Below, one piece after another: positions 47,547-58,512 of a stretch of 64,000 bases of DNA. The translations under genes and the position numbers were made by a program. Origin of the DNA: Brevundimonas lenta (lineage in GTDB: Bacteria; Pseudomonadota; Alphaproteobacteria; Caulobacterales; Caulobacteraceae); assembly GCF_014196335.1 (NCBI RefSeq), contig NZ_JACIDM010000003.1:496001-560000 (forward strand), written 5' to 3'. Under the pieces are notes generated by a model, which was not told where the DNA came from, ran no database searches, and saw only the letters and a list, made by a program, of their open reading frames with translations. Within the stretch, counting starts at the first letter, position 1; every line of letters begins with the position of its first letter.

Positions 47547-49025
47547 CTAGTCGACCAGGAAGTCGTTGCTGGTGAAGCTGACCTTGAAGCTGAACTGGAT
47601 GCGGACATCGTCCCCGGTTGCGCCGCCGTTGTCGGTGCGCTTGCCCCACAGAAGCTCCGCGCCGGTCATCACGCGGGGGGTGGGTGTCCATAGAATGTTG
47701 GCCGAGGCGTACTGCCCGCGGTGGAAGGCCGAAGCCTCCTGGAAGTTGGTGTTGTCGACCTCGGTGAAGCTGTAGCCGATGGCCGAGGTCCAGTGCTCGT
47801 TCCAGGCCCAGTCGAGGTAGGCGGTCATGCCGAACAGCGGCACGGCCTCGCCTTCGCCGGTGATGTCGATCGGCCCCGGAGGCGTGCCGACGATCGTGAC
47901 CTGGGGCGCCAGGTCCATGCCGCCGTCATTCATGTAGCTGGCGATGCCTTCGCCGAAGACAGCGCCGAGCCGGATCGTCCCCTGCCCCATCGTGTAGGCC
48001 GTGCCGAGGTTGATGCCCCAGCCGAGGTCGTCGCCGTCGGGTTCGTTGTCGGGAGCGCCGATCGTTTCGAAGCCGATCTGGCGCAGGATGCCGGACACCT
48101 GGGCGTGGTAGCCGTCACCCTGCCAGCGCACCTGACCGGTCGCGTCGGGCAGGCTCTCGGTGTTGGTCAGGCCGGAGCCAAGGTCGGGATCGATCTGGCG
48201 GATAAGACCGGCGTCGATGTCATTGCCGGGCTTCTCGACCGCGACGGCGGCGTAGAAGTCCGGGCGGTCCGTGATGATCCAGCGGATCTGCGGGTTACGC
48301 AGGAAGACCATCCCCGACGGACCCCAATAGTCGATGGTGTTGGGGAACAGGTCGCCGTCCATGAACAGGCTATTGGTCTGCCCGGCGAGGATAGGGCCCC
48401 AACGTCCGTAGGCGTGGCGGAGCCGGAACGTGGTCTGGCCGGCGTCGACACCGGTGCCGAACAGGTCGAATTCGAACCGCCCCTCATAGGGTCGACCGCC
48501 GGCCTCGCCGCTGGCGCGGACGCCGAGGCGGGACTGTTTGACGGAGATCGAGGTCTGGCCGTCCGAGCCGAAGGCGTCGTTCTCCGTTGGAATTTTCGAC
48601 GGGCGGAAGGCGTCCTCCCAGGCCGGGTCGACGCGGTTGAAGTCGTAGATGAAGTCGACCTGGCCGAAGCCGTAGATTTCGAACTTGTCGTCGTCGACGC
48701 CACCGCCTGAGCCCTGCCGTGTCAGGAAGGCCGGCCACAGCCGGGGCGCCGGTTCTGCGCTGGCGGGAATTTGTCGAACGGGGATCATGCTGGCTTCGAC
48801 CGGGGTGGAAGCCTGTTCGGTCTCCATGGCTTCGACGCGGGAGGCCAGTTCGGCGATCTGGGCGCGCAGGGCGCGGATCTCTTCCTCCCGCGGGTCCGCG
48901 CTTTGCGGCGCAGGAGGGGCCGTCTGGGTCGCGGCGGTCTGGAGGATTTCCGGTTCCGCCTCATCGGCGAGGACCGGGGATGCGATGGCTGCGCCAAGAC
49001 ACCCAAGAGCGAGAAGATGACGCAT
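47547..49025 (-). CDS. DcaP-like trimeric outer-membrane porin
   Basis: The 492 residues have a signal peptide (LLALGCLGAAIASPVLA). A short coiled coil (EEIRALRAQIAELASRVEAM) probably drives trimerisation in the periplasm. A 16-strand-type barrel includes F-E-I-Y-G-F-G-Q-V-D-F-I-Y-D and S-V-K-Q-S-R-L-G-V and ends in S-F-K-V-S-F-T-S-N-D-F. DcaP porins take up small organic acids such as dicarboxylates and aromatics. CAGGAGG precedes the ATG by 9 bases. It sits between the OprP-like porin and the glutaminase in one operon. Confidence 0.82.
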   Translation of the reverse strand: MRHLLALGCLGAAIASPVLADEAEPEILQTAATQTAPPAPQSADPREEEIRALRAQIAELASRVEAMETEQASTPVEASMIPVRQIPASAEPAPRLWPAFLTRQGSGGGVDDDKFEIYGFGQVDFIYDFNRVDPAWEDAFRPSKIPTENDAFGSDGQTSISVKQSRLGVRASGEAGGRPYEGRFEFDLFGTGVDAGQTTFRLRHAYGRWGPILAGQTNSLFMDGDLFPNTIDYWGPSGMVFLRNPQIRWIITDRPDFYAAVAVEKPGNDIDAGLIRQIDPDLGSGLTNTESLPDATGQVRWQGDGYHAQVSGILRQIGFETIGAPDNEPDGDDLGWGINLGTAYTMGQGTIRLGAVFGEGIASYMNDGGMDLAPQVTIVGTPPGPIDITGEGEAVPLFGMTAYLDWAWNEHWTSAIGYSFTEVDNTNFQEASAFHRGQYASANILWTPTPRVMTGAELLWGKRTDNGGATGDDVRIQFSFKVSFTSNDFLVD

Positions 49026-49080
49026 TACTGGAGCCTCCTGAAGCGATGGCCCCCAACAGCGGGGTCAGTGGAAGTGGTGC

Positions 49081-50643
49081 TCAGAACGCGAGCACGGCAT
49101 CGGTTGTGAGCACCCAGCCGTTGCCGCCGACGGCGTAGGGGTATGCGAGTCCGCCGACCGGCGAATGGTTGAGGTAAAGCAGCTGACCGTTGAGGCGCAG
49201 GTTGCGGCGGTGCAGGGGGAACCAGTTGAGGCCCACCCCGACGTCACCCGGATTGCCGAACTCGCCCCAGATCTTGGACGCCGAGATGTAGGCCTGCAGC
49301 GTGTCGCGCACGGGCATGAACGAGGTCTGCAACTGGAACCCGTGATCGAACAGGTCATCGACCGGCAGCGGGCCGTTCGCCTCGAAGTCGTCGATCCACC
49401 GGGCGTAATACTCACCTTCGAACGACCAGCCGCGGTATTTCACACCGGCGTTGAGCGAGGCCATCTGATAGGTGGCCCGGTCGACCTGAACGCCGGGGGC
49501 GAAGGCGTTCGGCGAGAAGATGTTGGTGCCGTCCGACAGCCGGAGCTGGACGTTGTCGAAGCCGTTGTCTTCGGTCGGCTGGCTTTGCGCGTCCTCGGGG
49601 CTGCGGGTGTAGCTGACGCCGAACAGGGTCGCGACCTCTTCGTGCCAGTCGAAGTCGCCGAACCCTTTCGCGTAGCCGAACTCGCCGGTGGTCGGCATCC
49701 ACCACAGGGCGCCGGACACGGTGTTGAACTCGTCGTTGAGCTGACCGGCGTCGATCCCCAGGGTGCTCAGATTGTTGGCGATCACAGCGCGGTAGTAGAG
49801 CCGGTCGACGATCTCGCCTTCCGCCCAGAAGCCGGAGGTGTAGGACCCGCGGAAGTACTCGTCGGCGGAGGTGCGGTTATCGACCCGCAGCCAGTGCGGG
49901 TAGGTGTACATGGTCGAGCGCGTGGTCGGCAGGGCGATGATGCCGCCGCCGACAGTCAGCGCGTCGTTGAACTTGTAGGTCAGATTGCCGGCCCACACCG
50001 TCTGGGCGCCCAACCCCTGGCTGGTGTTGGCGGTCCAGGCGAAGATCAGCCAGCGGAATTTGGGATCGAACAACCACCCCTTGAAGGTGAAGGTGACCTT
50101 CTGGAGTTGCGCCTCCTGGCGGCGGTCGATGTCGAAGGTACGGCCGAAGCTGTCGGTGTAGCTGTCGTCGAGACCCATCTGGTTCAGGTATCGGACGTAG
50201 GTGGCGAGCGTCACATCGAGCTCGCCCCATTCGCCGGCCGCGAGGACGATGCCGCGATTGGGGTCGTAGATCTCGTCGAAAGCGTCGACGATAGCGCCGC
50301 TGCCTGGAGAGGTCTTGGTGTCGGTCGTCAGGATGGGCGCCTCGCCGGGGATCTGCGGCTGCGGCTCCGCCGAGACGGTTTGCTGCACCTCCGGCGGCGG
50401 GATGGTGATGCCTGGAACCGTGGCCTGCAGCTCGGTCTCCAGGGCGTTGATGCGGGCGTCCAGCTGGCCCATCTGGTCGGCCATGCTCTCCTTCATGGCG
50501 CGAATCTCGTCGATCTGGCGCTGGATGCTGGCGGGGTCGGGCGCCGGCGCAGCCGGCTGGGTCTGGGCGACGGCCGCGAACGGCCAGGCCGCCACGGCCA
50601 GAGGTGCGAGAGCCAGGAGCAGGATGGATCTAGCGCTGGACAT
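49081..50643 (-). CDS. OprO/OprP-like outer-membrane porin
   Basis: The 520 residues have a signal peptide (LLALAPLAVAAWPFAAVAQ). A coiled coil follows (SIQRQIDEIRAMKESMADQM), then a long alternating beta barrel with many aromatic residues at strand ends (G-W-L-F-D-P-K-F-R-W, S-Y-T-S-G-F-W-A-E-G, LNWFPLHRRNLRLNGQ), a pattern seen in phosphate-selective porins OprO/OprP. It ends in A-V-L-A-F with a terminal aromatic. ATG at 50643 overlaps the 3' end of the amidohydrolase gene by 14 bases. The solute is unknown; its operon partners suggest amides or amino acids. Confidence 0.78.
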   Translation of the reverse strand: MSSARSILLLALAPLAVAAWPFAAVAQTQPAAPAPDPASIQRQIDEIRAMKESMADQMGQLDARINALETELQATVPGITIPPPEVQQTVSAEPQPQIPGEAPILTTDTKTSPGSGAIVDAFDEIYDPNRGIVLAAGEWGELDVTLATYVRYLNQMGLDDSYTDSFGRTFDIDRRQEAQLQKVTFTFKGWLFDPKFRWLIFAWTANTSQGLGAQTVWAGNLTYKFNDALTVGGGIIALPTTRSTMYTYPHWLRVDNRTSADEYFRGSYTSGFWAEGEIVDRLYYRAVIANNLSTLGIDAGQLNDEFNTVSGALWWMPTTGEFGYAKGFGDFDWHEEVATLFGVSYTRSPEDAQSQPTEDNGFDNVQLRLSDGTNIFSPNAFAPGVQVDRATYQMASLNAGVKYRGWSFEGEYYARWIDDFEANGPLPVDDLFDHGFQLQTSFMPVRDTLQAYISASKIWGEFGNPGDVGVGLNWFPLHRRNLRLNGQLLYLNHSPVGGLAYPYAVGGNGWVLTTDAVLAF

Positions 50644-51787
50644 TCGCTGCCTCCCAGGCACGGACGCGGGTGCGGGCGTTGTCGAAGAGGCGGACGTAGT
50701 TGCCGCGGCGGATGGCGTAGCTGGTCTCGGGCGTCAGTTGGGCGAAGACCGGATCCCAGAGGTGGTAGACCCGCAGCTGCGCCGCCTGATCGCGCGGCGC
50801 GACGTTGTCGGTGCCGAACAGGAAGCGGTCGGGGAAGCGGTTGAAGAGCGCGGCCGTGCTGCGGATCGAGTCGGGATTGTCGACGGCGTATTTGGCGACC
50901 TCGTCCCACGAGATGTCGAAATAGACGTGGGAGAGGGTCGGGTCGGCGAGCATCTCGGCCAGGAGGGCGCTGTGGGCCTCGCTGCGTTCGACGACGTGAT
51001 AGGCGCTGCCGCTGGCCTGGGTCGGGCGGACGATGCGGCCGAGGCCCGTGTGGGCCCAGATGATGGTCGTGTTCGGGTGCCGGCGCAGGACGTCCTTGGC
51101 CTGACGGAGGTAGAGCGGCTCCTGATCCAGCGGGCCGAAGGGGATGTTGATGTCGTTGTGCAGGATGACGAGCAGGCCGGCCTCGCCCGCCAGATCGAGG
51201 ATGCGGTCCAGCGCCGGATTGGTCAGGCTGGCGGTCTCGCCGGCGACCTTGGAGGAGACGAACTCCTTGTGGATCGAGAACTCGCCGATGCCGCTGAAGA
51301 CGCCGGGGTAGGTCTGGAGCACCCGCCGGATGTGGTCGGCCGCGTACATGTCGGCCGGGTTGAAGCCGGTGATCATCGGGTCCAGCCTGGCGCGCTGTTC
51401 GGGCGGCAGGGACAGGTATTCGTGGGCGATCCAGGCGTCGGTGAACGAGTAGTAGTAGAGGGGCGCGTCGCTCTGCAGATAGTAGGTCGGGGCGTAGTCG
51501 CCGGAGTTGCCGTAGGACCAGGTCTGCTGCAGCGGGATGCCGAAGAGGGTCGAGCGTTCGACCTTGTCGCCCATGATGTCGAGGTAGTCGGAGATGTCTG
51601 TGCCGACCTGGACGTAGTTGGTCAGGTGGAAGTGGGAGTCGTTGAAGAGGTAGCCGTCATCGGGCGGCGCGGACTGGGCGTCGGCCGGGGCGACCGCCAG
51701 AACGGCGAGCGCGGCGCCGAGCAGCGCCACGCGCGGTAGCCGCGCAGGAATGAGCCCGCTCCCTCGAGCGGAAGCCCCGATCGCCAT
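50630..51787 (-). CDS. Exported amidohydrolase-family (PF04909-type) protein
   Basis: The 385 residues have a signal peptide (RVALLGAALAVLAVAPADAQ), then a TIM-barrel metal-dependent hydrolase. NDSHFHL provides the first H-x-H metal pair, VILHNDIN a histidine, IIWAHTGLGR another, and LFGTDNVAP the late aspartate. These match the amidohydrolase-2 family, whose members are decarboxylases or hydrolases; the precise reaction cannot be assigned. GAGGG lies upstream of the ATG. It is the first gene of the porin-porin-glutaminase operon and overlaps the next gene by 14 bases. Confidence 0.78.
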   Translation of the reverse strand: MAIGASARGSGLIPARLPRVALLGAALAVLAVAPADAQSAPPDDGYLFNDSHFHLTNYVQVGTDISDYLDIMGDKVERSTLFGIPLQQTWSYGNSGDYAPTYYLQSDAPLYYYSFTDAWIAHEYLSLPPEQRARLDPMITGFNPADMYAADHIRRVLQTYPGVFSGIGEFSIHKEFVSSKVAGETASLTNPALDRILDLAGEAGLLVILHNDINIPFGPLDQEPLYLRQAKDVLRRHPNTTIIWAHTGLGRIVRPTQASGSAYHVVERSEAHSALLAEMLADPTLSHVYFDISWDEVAKYAVDNPDSIRSTAALFNRFPDRFLFGTDNVAPRDQAAQLRVYHLWDPVFAQLTPETSYAIRRGNYVRLFDNARTRVRAWEAANVQR

Positions 51788-51980
51788 TCTTCAACCCTCT
51801 ACCGGCGGGCGAACCCGCCGATCTCCCTTCCCTGTCGCCGGACAAGGTTGTCCCGCAACGACCCGCGGAGGCTGGACTCCGCGAGGCGGCCTCTCCATCG
51901 GGTAATCCCCTGGGGTCACCCTGAGGAACGCTCCATGTGTTCATGATTTGTTCCAGTCGCCACCAGATTTGAGTACGCAA

Positions 51981-52010
51981 CCGTAAGCTGGTGCGAACAC
52001 CAGCCTACGG
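51981..52010 (-). terminator. Terminator-like hairpin after gyrB
   Basis: CCGTAGGCTGGTG pairs with CACCAGCTTACGG around a TTCG tetraloop (read on the minus strand), 12 of 13 pairs, 22 bases after the gyrB stop. The plus-strand side is followed by a T-run, so it may also block transcription from the other direction. It separates gyrB from the amidohydrolase operon. Confidence 0.7.
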
Positions 52011-52032
52011 TGTAGCTTTTTAACCTTGTGGA

Positions 52033-54483
<2,451 letters not shown>

Positions 54484-55340
54484 TCAATCGGTCGGTGAAA
54501 CGCCCTGTCGCAGGGCCTCTGGAGGCGGCGGATGGGCCGCCTTGAACGGACTGTTTTCAGGGCGCGAATCTGACCCGCGCCGATGCCGTCAACATATAGG
54601 GAATCCGGGCGGAATTGCGAGGGAAAGCGGTGTCGTCGGACGGGCTTTCAGGCAGCCGGAATCGCCGCTTCCGGGAGGAGCGGTGAGGGGAAGGCGCGGG
54701 GCGTCCGGGCCTCGCCCGGAATGCGTTGTGTTTTACCGTTTCGACGAAGCCTGACGCCCCGCGTGGTCGTTGGTCGCGAGCCCTCCGGTTGGCACCCGTT
54801 GTCAGAGTTAGCCGGATCTCCGCCACCACCGTTGCCGGCAATGACGCGGATGGAACATGTGAAGCGGTTCCACCACAGCCCGCGGCGAGCAAGCAGGCAG
54901 CATCCATCGCTGCCTGACGAGGCCCCCCGGACTACCCTACGCCCGGGCTTCATCGCTCAACCACAGCCCGTCGTCGTCGAGGCGTTGGATCCGACGCCTT
55001 CCCCATCGACGGGATGAGGGGATTATGGGGCGGGCGGATACCTCGCTGCGTAGAGGGAATTTAGGTGGGGGAAATCAGCGGGTTGGCGAAAAGAATCCGG
55101 AAATAGCCGACGCCGGGTTCTCCGAAATCCCGGCGCCCCTCTGCTTTCGTCATCCTCCGGCGAGGCGGAGCCGAGACCGGGGGACCCAGCGGCGCCGTAG
55201 CGAAGCGAAGGCGAAACGGTTCAGCGAGCCGTGCGCGCGACAGCTTCGCGCTCTCGCGCGCCGCTGGGTCCTCCGGTCGCCCTGTGGGCGCCGGAGGATG
55301 ACGATAGCAAAAGAGCTCGGACGATGGAGAGGTGGGCGTC
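54484..55340. other. Long gyrB-recF spacer with no convincing gene
   Basis: No frame here shows a recognisable protein, a good ribosome site or the codon bias of neighbours. The half near recF contains a long palindromic element (55148-55303). The end near 54600 should hold the gyrB promoter; TTGACG on the minus strand at 54592-54587 is a possible -35 but its -10 spacing is poor. Confidence 0.6.
55148..55303. repeat. Long nested palindromic element in the gyrB-recF spacer
   Basis: Outer arms CGTCATCCTCCGGCG (55148-55162) and CGCCGGAGGATGACG (55289-55303) are exact complements. Inner arms GGACCCAGCGGCGC (55182-55195) and GCGCCGCTGGGTCC (55258-55271) pair as well, and the centre is rich in short G/C repeats. 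The G-G-A-C-C-C-A-G core and the T-C-A-T-C-C outer part are shared with the element at 61718-61844. Confidence 0.75.
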
Positions 55341-56465
55341 TCAGCCGAACCTGCCGTCCGCGACCTGGACGAACTGCGCCCTCCCCCGGAGCGGGGCGAA
55401 CAGGTCGGCCTCGGTGCCGGTCATGAAGGCCTGCAGGCCCAGGGCCTCGATCTCGTCGAAGAGGGCGGCTCTACGGGCGGTGTCGAGGTGGGCGGGGGCC
55501 TCGTCGAGGAGGAGGATCGGCGCGGCCTTCTGATCGGCGAGGCGCGCGATCTGGGCGAGGATGAGGTTGAGGACCAGGGCCTTCTGCTCGCCGGAGGAGC
55601 CTTCCGCCGCGGGGCGGTTCTTCTCCCGGTGCAGGGCGGTGAGGTCGGAGCGGTGCGGGCCGTAGAGGGAGCGGCCGGCGGCGGCGTCGCGGGGGCGGGA
55701 GCGGGCCATGCCGTCGCGGATGACGGCGGCGATGGCGGCCTCGTCCGAACCGGCGGCGGCCAGGGCCTCGGCCTCGCCGGTCAGGCCGAGGTCGGCCTGG
55801 GGGAAGGGCCGGTCGTTGCGCGTGTCGATGGCGGCCTGGAGGGTGGTCAGGGCGGCGGCGCGGGCGGCGGCGGCGGCGGCCCCGGCCTCGCCGAGACGGA
55901 TCTCCAGGGCGTCGAGCCAGAGGGGGTCGGCCTCCCTGCCCTCGGCGCCGTCGACCAGCAGACGCAGGCGTTCGCGCAGGGCCTTTTCATAGGCGGAGAC
56001 GGCCGCCGCGTGGGACGGGTCGGCGGCGAAGACCAGGCGGTCGAAGAATTTCAGCCGCTCCGCGCGGGCGTCGGAGAACAGACGGTCCTGCTCGGGCGTG
56101 GCCCAGACGGGGCGCAGGTGGTCGAGCAGGCGGCCGGGCTGGGCCGTCTCGCCGTCGATGCGGACGATGCGGCGGGCGGCGCCGGGGGTCTGGACCCCGG
56201 TGCCGAGCCGGACCTCGTCGTCCTCGCCGGTCAGGATCGCGGCGACGGCCCAGGCCCGGCCGGTCGCCTCGCCGGGCTCGCGCCGGCCCATCTCGGGCGC
56301 GGTCGCGCCGCGCAGGCCCTTGCCGGGGGTGAAGAGGCTGAGCGCCTCCAGCAGATTGGTCTTCCCCGCCCCGTTCGGCCCATGCAGCACCACCGACCCC
56401 GCCTCGATCGGCAGGGTCGCGGACGCGTAGGAGCGGAAGTCGGTGAGGGTGAGGGCGGTGATCAA
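55341..56465 (-). CDS. recF: DNA replication and repair protein RecF
   Basis: Helps load RecA at gaps during recombinational repair. The 374 residues are an SMC-like ATPase: Walker A GPNGAGKT (29-36), signature [10 protein letters not shown], Walker [13 protein letters not shown]. The N-terminal L-T-L-T-D-F-R-S-Y matches RecF. The start is TTG at 56465, overlapping the stop of the upstream 63-residue gene (TTGA); no ATG or GTG lies before the first strand in frame without a long unsupported extension. Last gene of the dnaN transcript. Confidence 0.93.
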   Translation of the reverse strand: MITALTLTDFRSYASATLPIEAGSVVLHGPNGAGKTNLLEALSLFTPGKGLRGATAPEMGRREPGEATGRAWAVAAILTGEDDEVRLGTGVQTPGAARRIVRIDGETAQPGRLLDHLRPVWATPEQDRLFSDARAERLKFFDRLVFAADPSHAAAVSAYEKALRERLRLLVDGAEGREADPLWLDALEIRLGEAGAAAAAARAAALTTLQAAIDTRNDRPFPQADLGLTGEAEALAAAGSDEAAIAAVIRDGMARSRPRDAAAGRSLYGPHRSDLTALHREKNRPAAEGSSGEQKALVLNLILAQIARLADQKAAPILLLDEAPAHLDTARRAALFDEIEALGLQAFMTGTEADLFAPLRGRAQFVQVADGRFG

Positions 56466-56653
56466 GAGCGGTCGGACACGCAGGAATGACGGATGCGCCA
56501 ATCCTCTAGCACCTTGACGAGATCGCGGGAGGACATCGACCAGCCCGGACGGAGATAGCCCGCGTTGAACAGCCATCGGATCAGGGGCAGGAGCAGCGCG
56601 GTCCTCCTCCACCGCGACCGGGGGATGATCAGGCGCGGTCCGAACTCGCTCAT
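56462..56653 (-). CDS. 63-residue protein between dnaN and recF, unknown function
   Basis: A short basic protein ([43 protein letters not shown]) with a possible amphipathic or membrane-touching helix near residues 18-31. Its ATG overlaps the stop of the upstream membrane protein (ATGA), and its stop overlaps the TTG of recF. This coupling on both sides is the main evidence that it is expressed. I do not recognise a family. Confidence 0.6.
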   Translation of the reverse strand: MSEFGPRLIIPRSRWRRTALLLPLIRWLFNAGYLRPGWSMSSRDLVKVLEDWRIRHSCVSDRS

Positions 56654-57159
56654 CTCGCGACAGACAGACTTGCGCGGTGGCGCTGGGCCAAAAGCTCAAG
56701 GACGTCGGTCAAGTCCTGCCCCGCCCGGGTCATGAGCCAACGATCATACTTTCCGAAACTCAGAAGCTTGTGCCAGCCACCGGGGTGTTTCGGGCGGCCG
56801 GCCTCCGTGAGCCGACAGCCCAGGTGGGTCACCGCCCCCTGACGCAGGACGACGAAGTCCGAGATGTCTTTCCAAGGCAGCAGCGGCCGGGACCACTGCC
56901 CGTGAAGCGCGATTCCCGCGTCACTGATGACCAAGGTTGTCGGGCGCCAAAGCTCCAGACCGCCGAGTACGGACGCGAAACCGAACATCGCCACACAGGC
57001 CCAGCCGAGGGCGACACCTAGGTCGCCGTAGCGCCTGAACATCCCTCCCCCGTCCGCGAGTTCGCACGCGAGGACGATAACAAAAGCGAGGGCCAGCAGG
57101 AGCAGGGGAACGCTGGTTTCGGTCGACCGGAGCCGGACGACCGACAACGGCTCCGTCAC
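56650..57159 (-). CDS. Two-helix membrane protein with PH-like (STM3941-type) domain
   Basis: The 169 residues start at GTG 57159, which overlaps the dnaN stop (GTGA). Two hydrophobic helices come first ([16 protein letters not shown] and [20 protein letters not shown]). A soluble domain follows ([30 protein letters not shown]), with the strand-turn-strand pattern of bacterial PH-like domains. The function is unknown. Its position inside the dnaN-recF transcript is unusual and conserved coupling would imply coordinated expression rather than a replication role. Confidence 0.72.
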   Translation of the reverse strand: MTEPLSVVRLRSTETSVPLLLLALAFVIVLACELADGGGMFRRYGDLGVALGWACVAMFGFASVLGGLELWRPTTLVISDAGIALHGQWSRPLLPWKDISDFVVLRQGAVTHLGCRLTEAGRPKHPGGWHKLLSFGKYDRWLMTRAGQDLTDVLELLAQRHRASLSVAR

Positions 57160-58274
57160 ACCCTCAGCGGCATCAGCACGTACTGGACACCCGGGTCGGC
57201 CGGATCGAGTACGAGCGTGGGCGAGGCCGGGTCGGCGAATTTGAAGTTGGCGGTCTCGCCGGTGATCTGGCCGGCGACGTCCAGCAGATAGCGGGCGTTG
57301 AAGCCGATCTCGAAGGGTTCGTCGGAGTAGCCGATCTCGACCTCCTCGACGCCCTGGCCGGCCTCCATGTTGCGGACGGTCAGGGTGACGCGGTCCAGCT
57401 CGAAGGCCAGTTTCACCGAGCGGCTCTTCTCGGCCGAGATGGTGGCGACGCGGTCGACGGCCTTGGAGAACATCTCGTTGTCGATGTCGGCCTGCTTGTC
57501 GTTCCCCTTGGGGATGACGCGCATGTAGTCGGGGAAGGCGCCGTCGATGACCTTGGAGGTCAGGCTGGCCTGGCCGAACTCGAAGCGGATCTTCTGCGGG
57601 CTGACCATGACCTCGACCATGCCCGAGCCGTCGTCGAGCAGGCGGCGGACCTGATCCACCGTCTTGCGCGGGACGATGACGCCCGGGCCGCCGGCGGCGC
57701 CATCGGGGGCCGGGGTCTCGGCGAGGGCCAGGCGGTGGCCGTCGGTGGCGACCGCGCGCAGCAGCGGAATGCCGGCCTCGGCCACGGTGTGGAGGTAGAG
57801 GCCGTTCAGATAGTAGCGGGTCTCTTCGGTCGAGACGGCGAAGCGGGTCTTGTCGATCAGACGGGCCAGGTCGTCCTTGGCCAGGGCGAAGCGGGCGCCC
57901 GAGGTGTCGGTCGACATGACCGGGAAGTCGCCGGCCGGCAGGACCGGCAGGTTGAACTTCGACCGGCCGGCCTGGACCACCAGGCGGGGGTCGTCGCCCG
58001 AATAGGACAGCGAGACCTCGGCGCCGTCCGGCAGCTTGCGGACGATTTCGTACAGGGTGTGGGCCGGGGCGGTGATCTGGCCCTCGACGTTCACCTGGGC
58101 CTCGGCCTCGTCGACCATCTCCATGTCGAGGTCGGTGGCGGCGAACGACAGACGGTCGCGGCCCGCCGACAGCAGGACGTTGGACAGGATCGGAATGGTG
58201 TTGCGCCGCTCGACGACGCTCTGGACGTGCCCGAGGGCCTTCAGGAGCGCGGATCGTTCGATAGTCAGCTGCAT
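57156..58274 (-). CDS. dnaN: DNA polymerase III beta sliding clamp
   Basis: Ring-shaped processivity factor that holds the replicative polymerase on DNA. The 372 residues have the three-domain clamp pattern: MQLTIERSALLKALGHVQSV, ERRNTIPILSNVLL, FAATDLDMEM, VATDGHRLALAE in the middle domain and the conserved C-terminus Q-Y-V-L-M-P-L-R-V. Length and motifs are normal. Start ATG at 58274, 238 bases downstream of dnaA in the same direction. The stop overlaps the next gene by GTGA. Confidence 0.97.
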   Translation of the reverse strand: MQLTIERSALLKALGHVQSVVERRNTIPILSNVLLSAGRDRLSFAATDLDMEMVDEAEAQVNVEGQITAPAHTLYEIVRKLPDGAEVSLSYSGDDPRLVVQAGRSKFNLPVLPAGDFPVMSTDTSGARFALAKDDLARLIDKTRFAVSTEETRYYLNGLYLHTVAEAGIPLLRAVATDGHRLALAETPAPDGAAGGPGVIVPRKTVDQVRRLLDDGSGMVEVMVSPQKIRFEFGQASLTSKVIDGAFPDYMRVIPKGNDKQADIDNEMFSKAVDRVATISAEKSRSVKLAFELDRVTLTVRNMEAGQGVEEVEIGYSDEPFEIGFNARYLLDVAGQITGETANFKFADPASPTLVLDPADPGVQYVLMPLRV

Positions 58275-58512
58275 GTCGTCTCGCCCGGCTGCGGCGACTC
58301 AAGCGTCACCGCGTATAGAGGGCCTTGGACACTAGCGGATTGGCGGCGCGGGGCAACGGTCTGGACGGCAGGTCCACAGACTTCTCCCGCCCCTTCGCGA
58401 CGGAGAGGCGAGCCGGACATGACAAGGGCGGCCTGCGTGACCGCGGCCGCCCCCACCCTGTCGCCGTTGACACGACGACATCCCTCCCCGGACGGGGAGG
58501 GAGAATTACAGC
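58275..58512 (-). promoter_or_regulatory. dnaA-dnaN intergenic region with a G/C hairpin
   Basis: A perfect palindrome CCTCCCCGGACGGGGAGG lies 20-40 bases after the dnaA stop and could end or stabilise the dnaA transcript, though no T-run follows. The rest presumably contains a dnaN promoter. No gene is seen. Confidence 0.4.

Noticed and set aside
54583..55017. A 144-codon plus-strand frame in the gyrB-recF spacer
   Set aside because: Arg/Pro-rich low-complexity text, no ribosome site and no recognisable fold.
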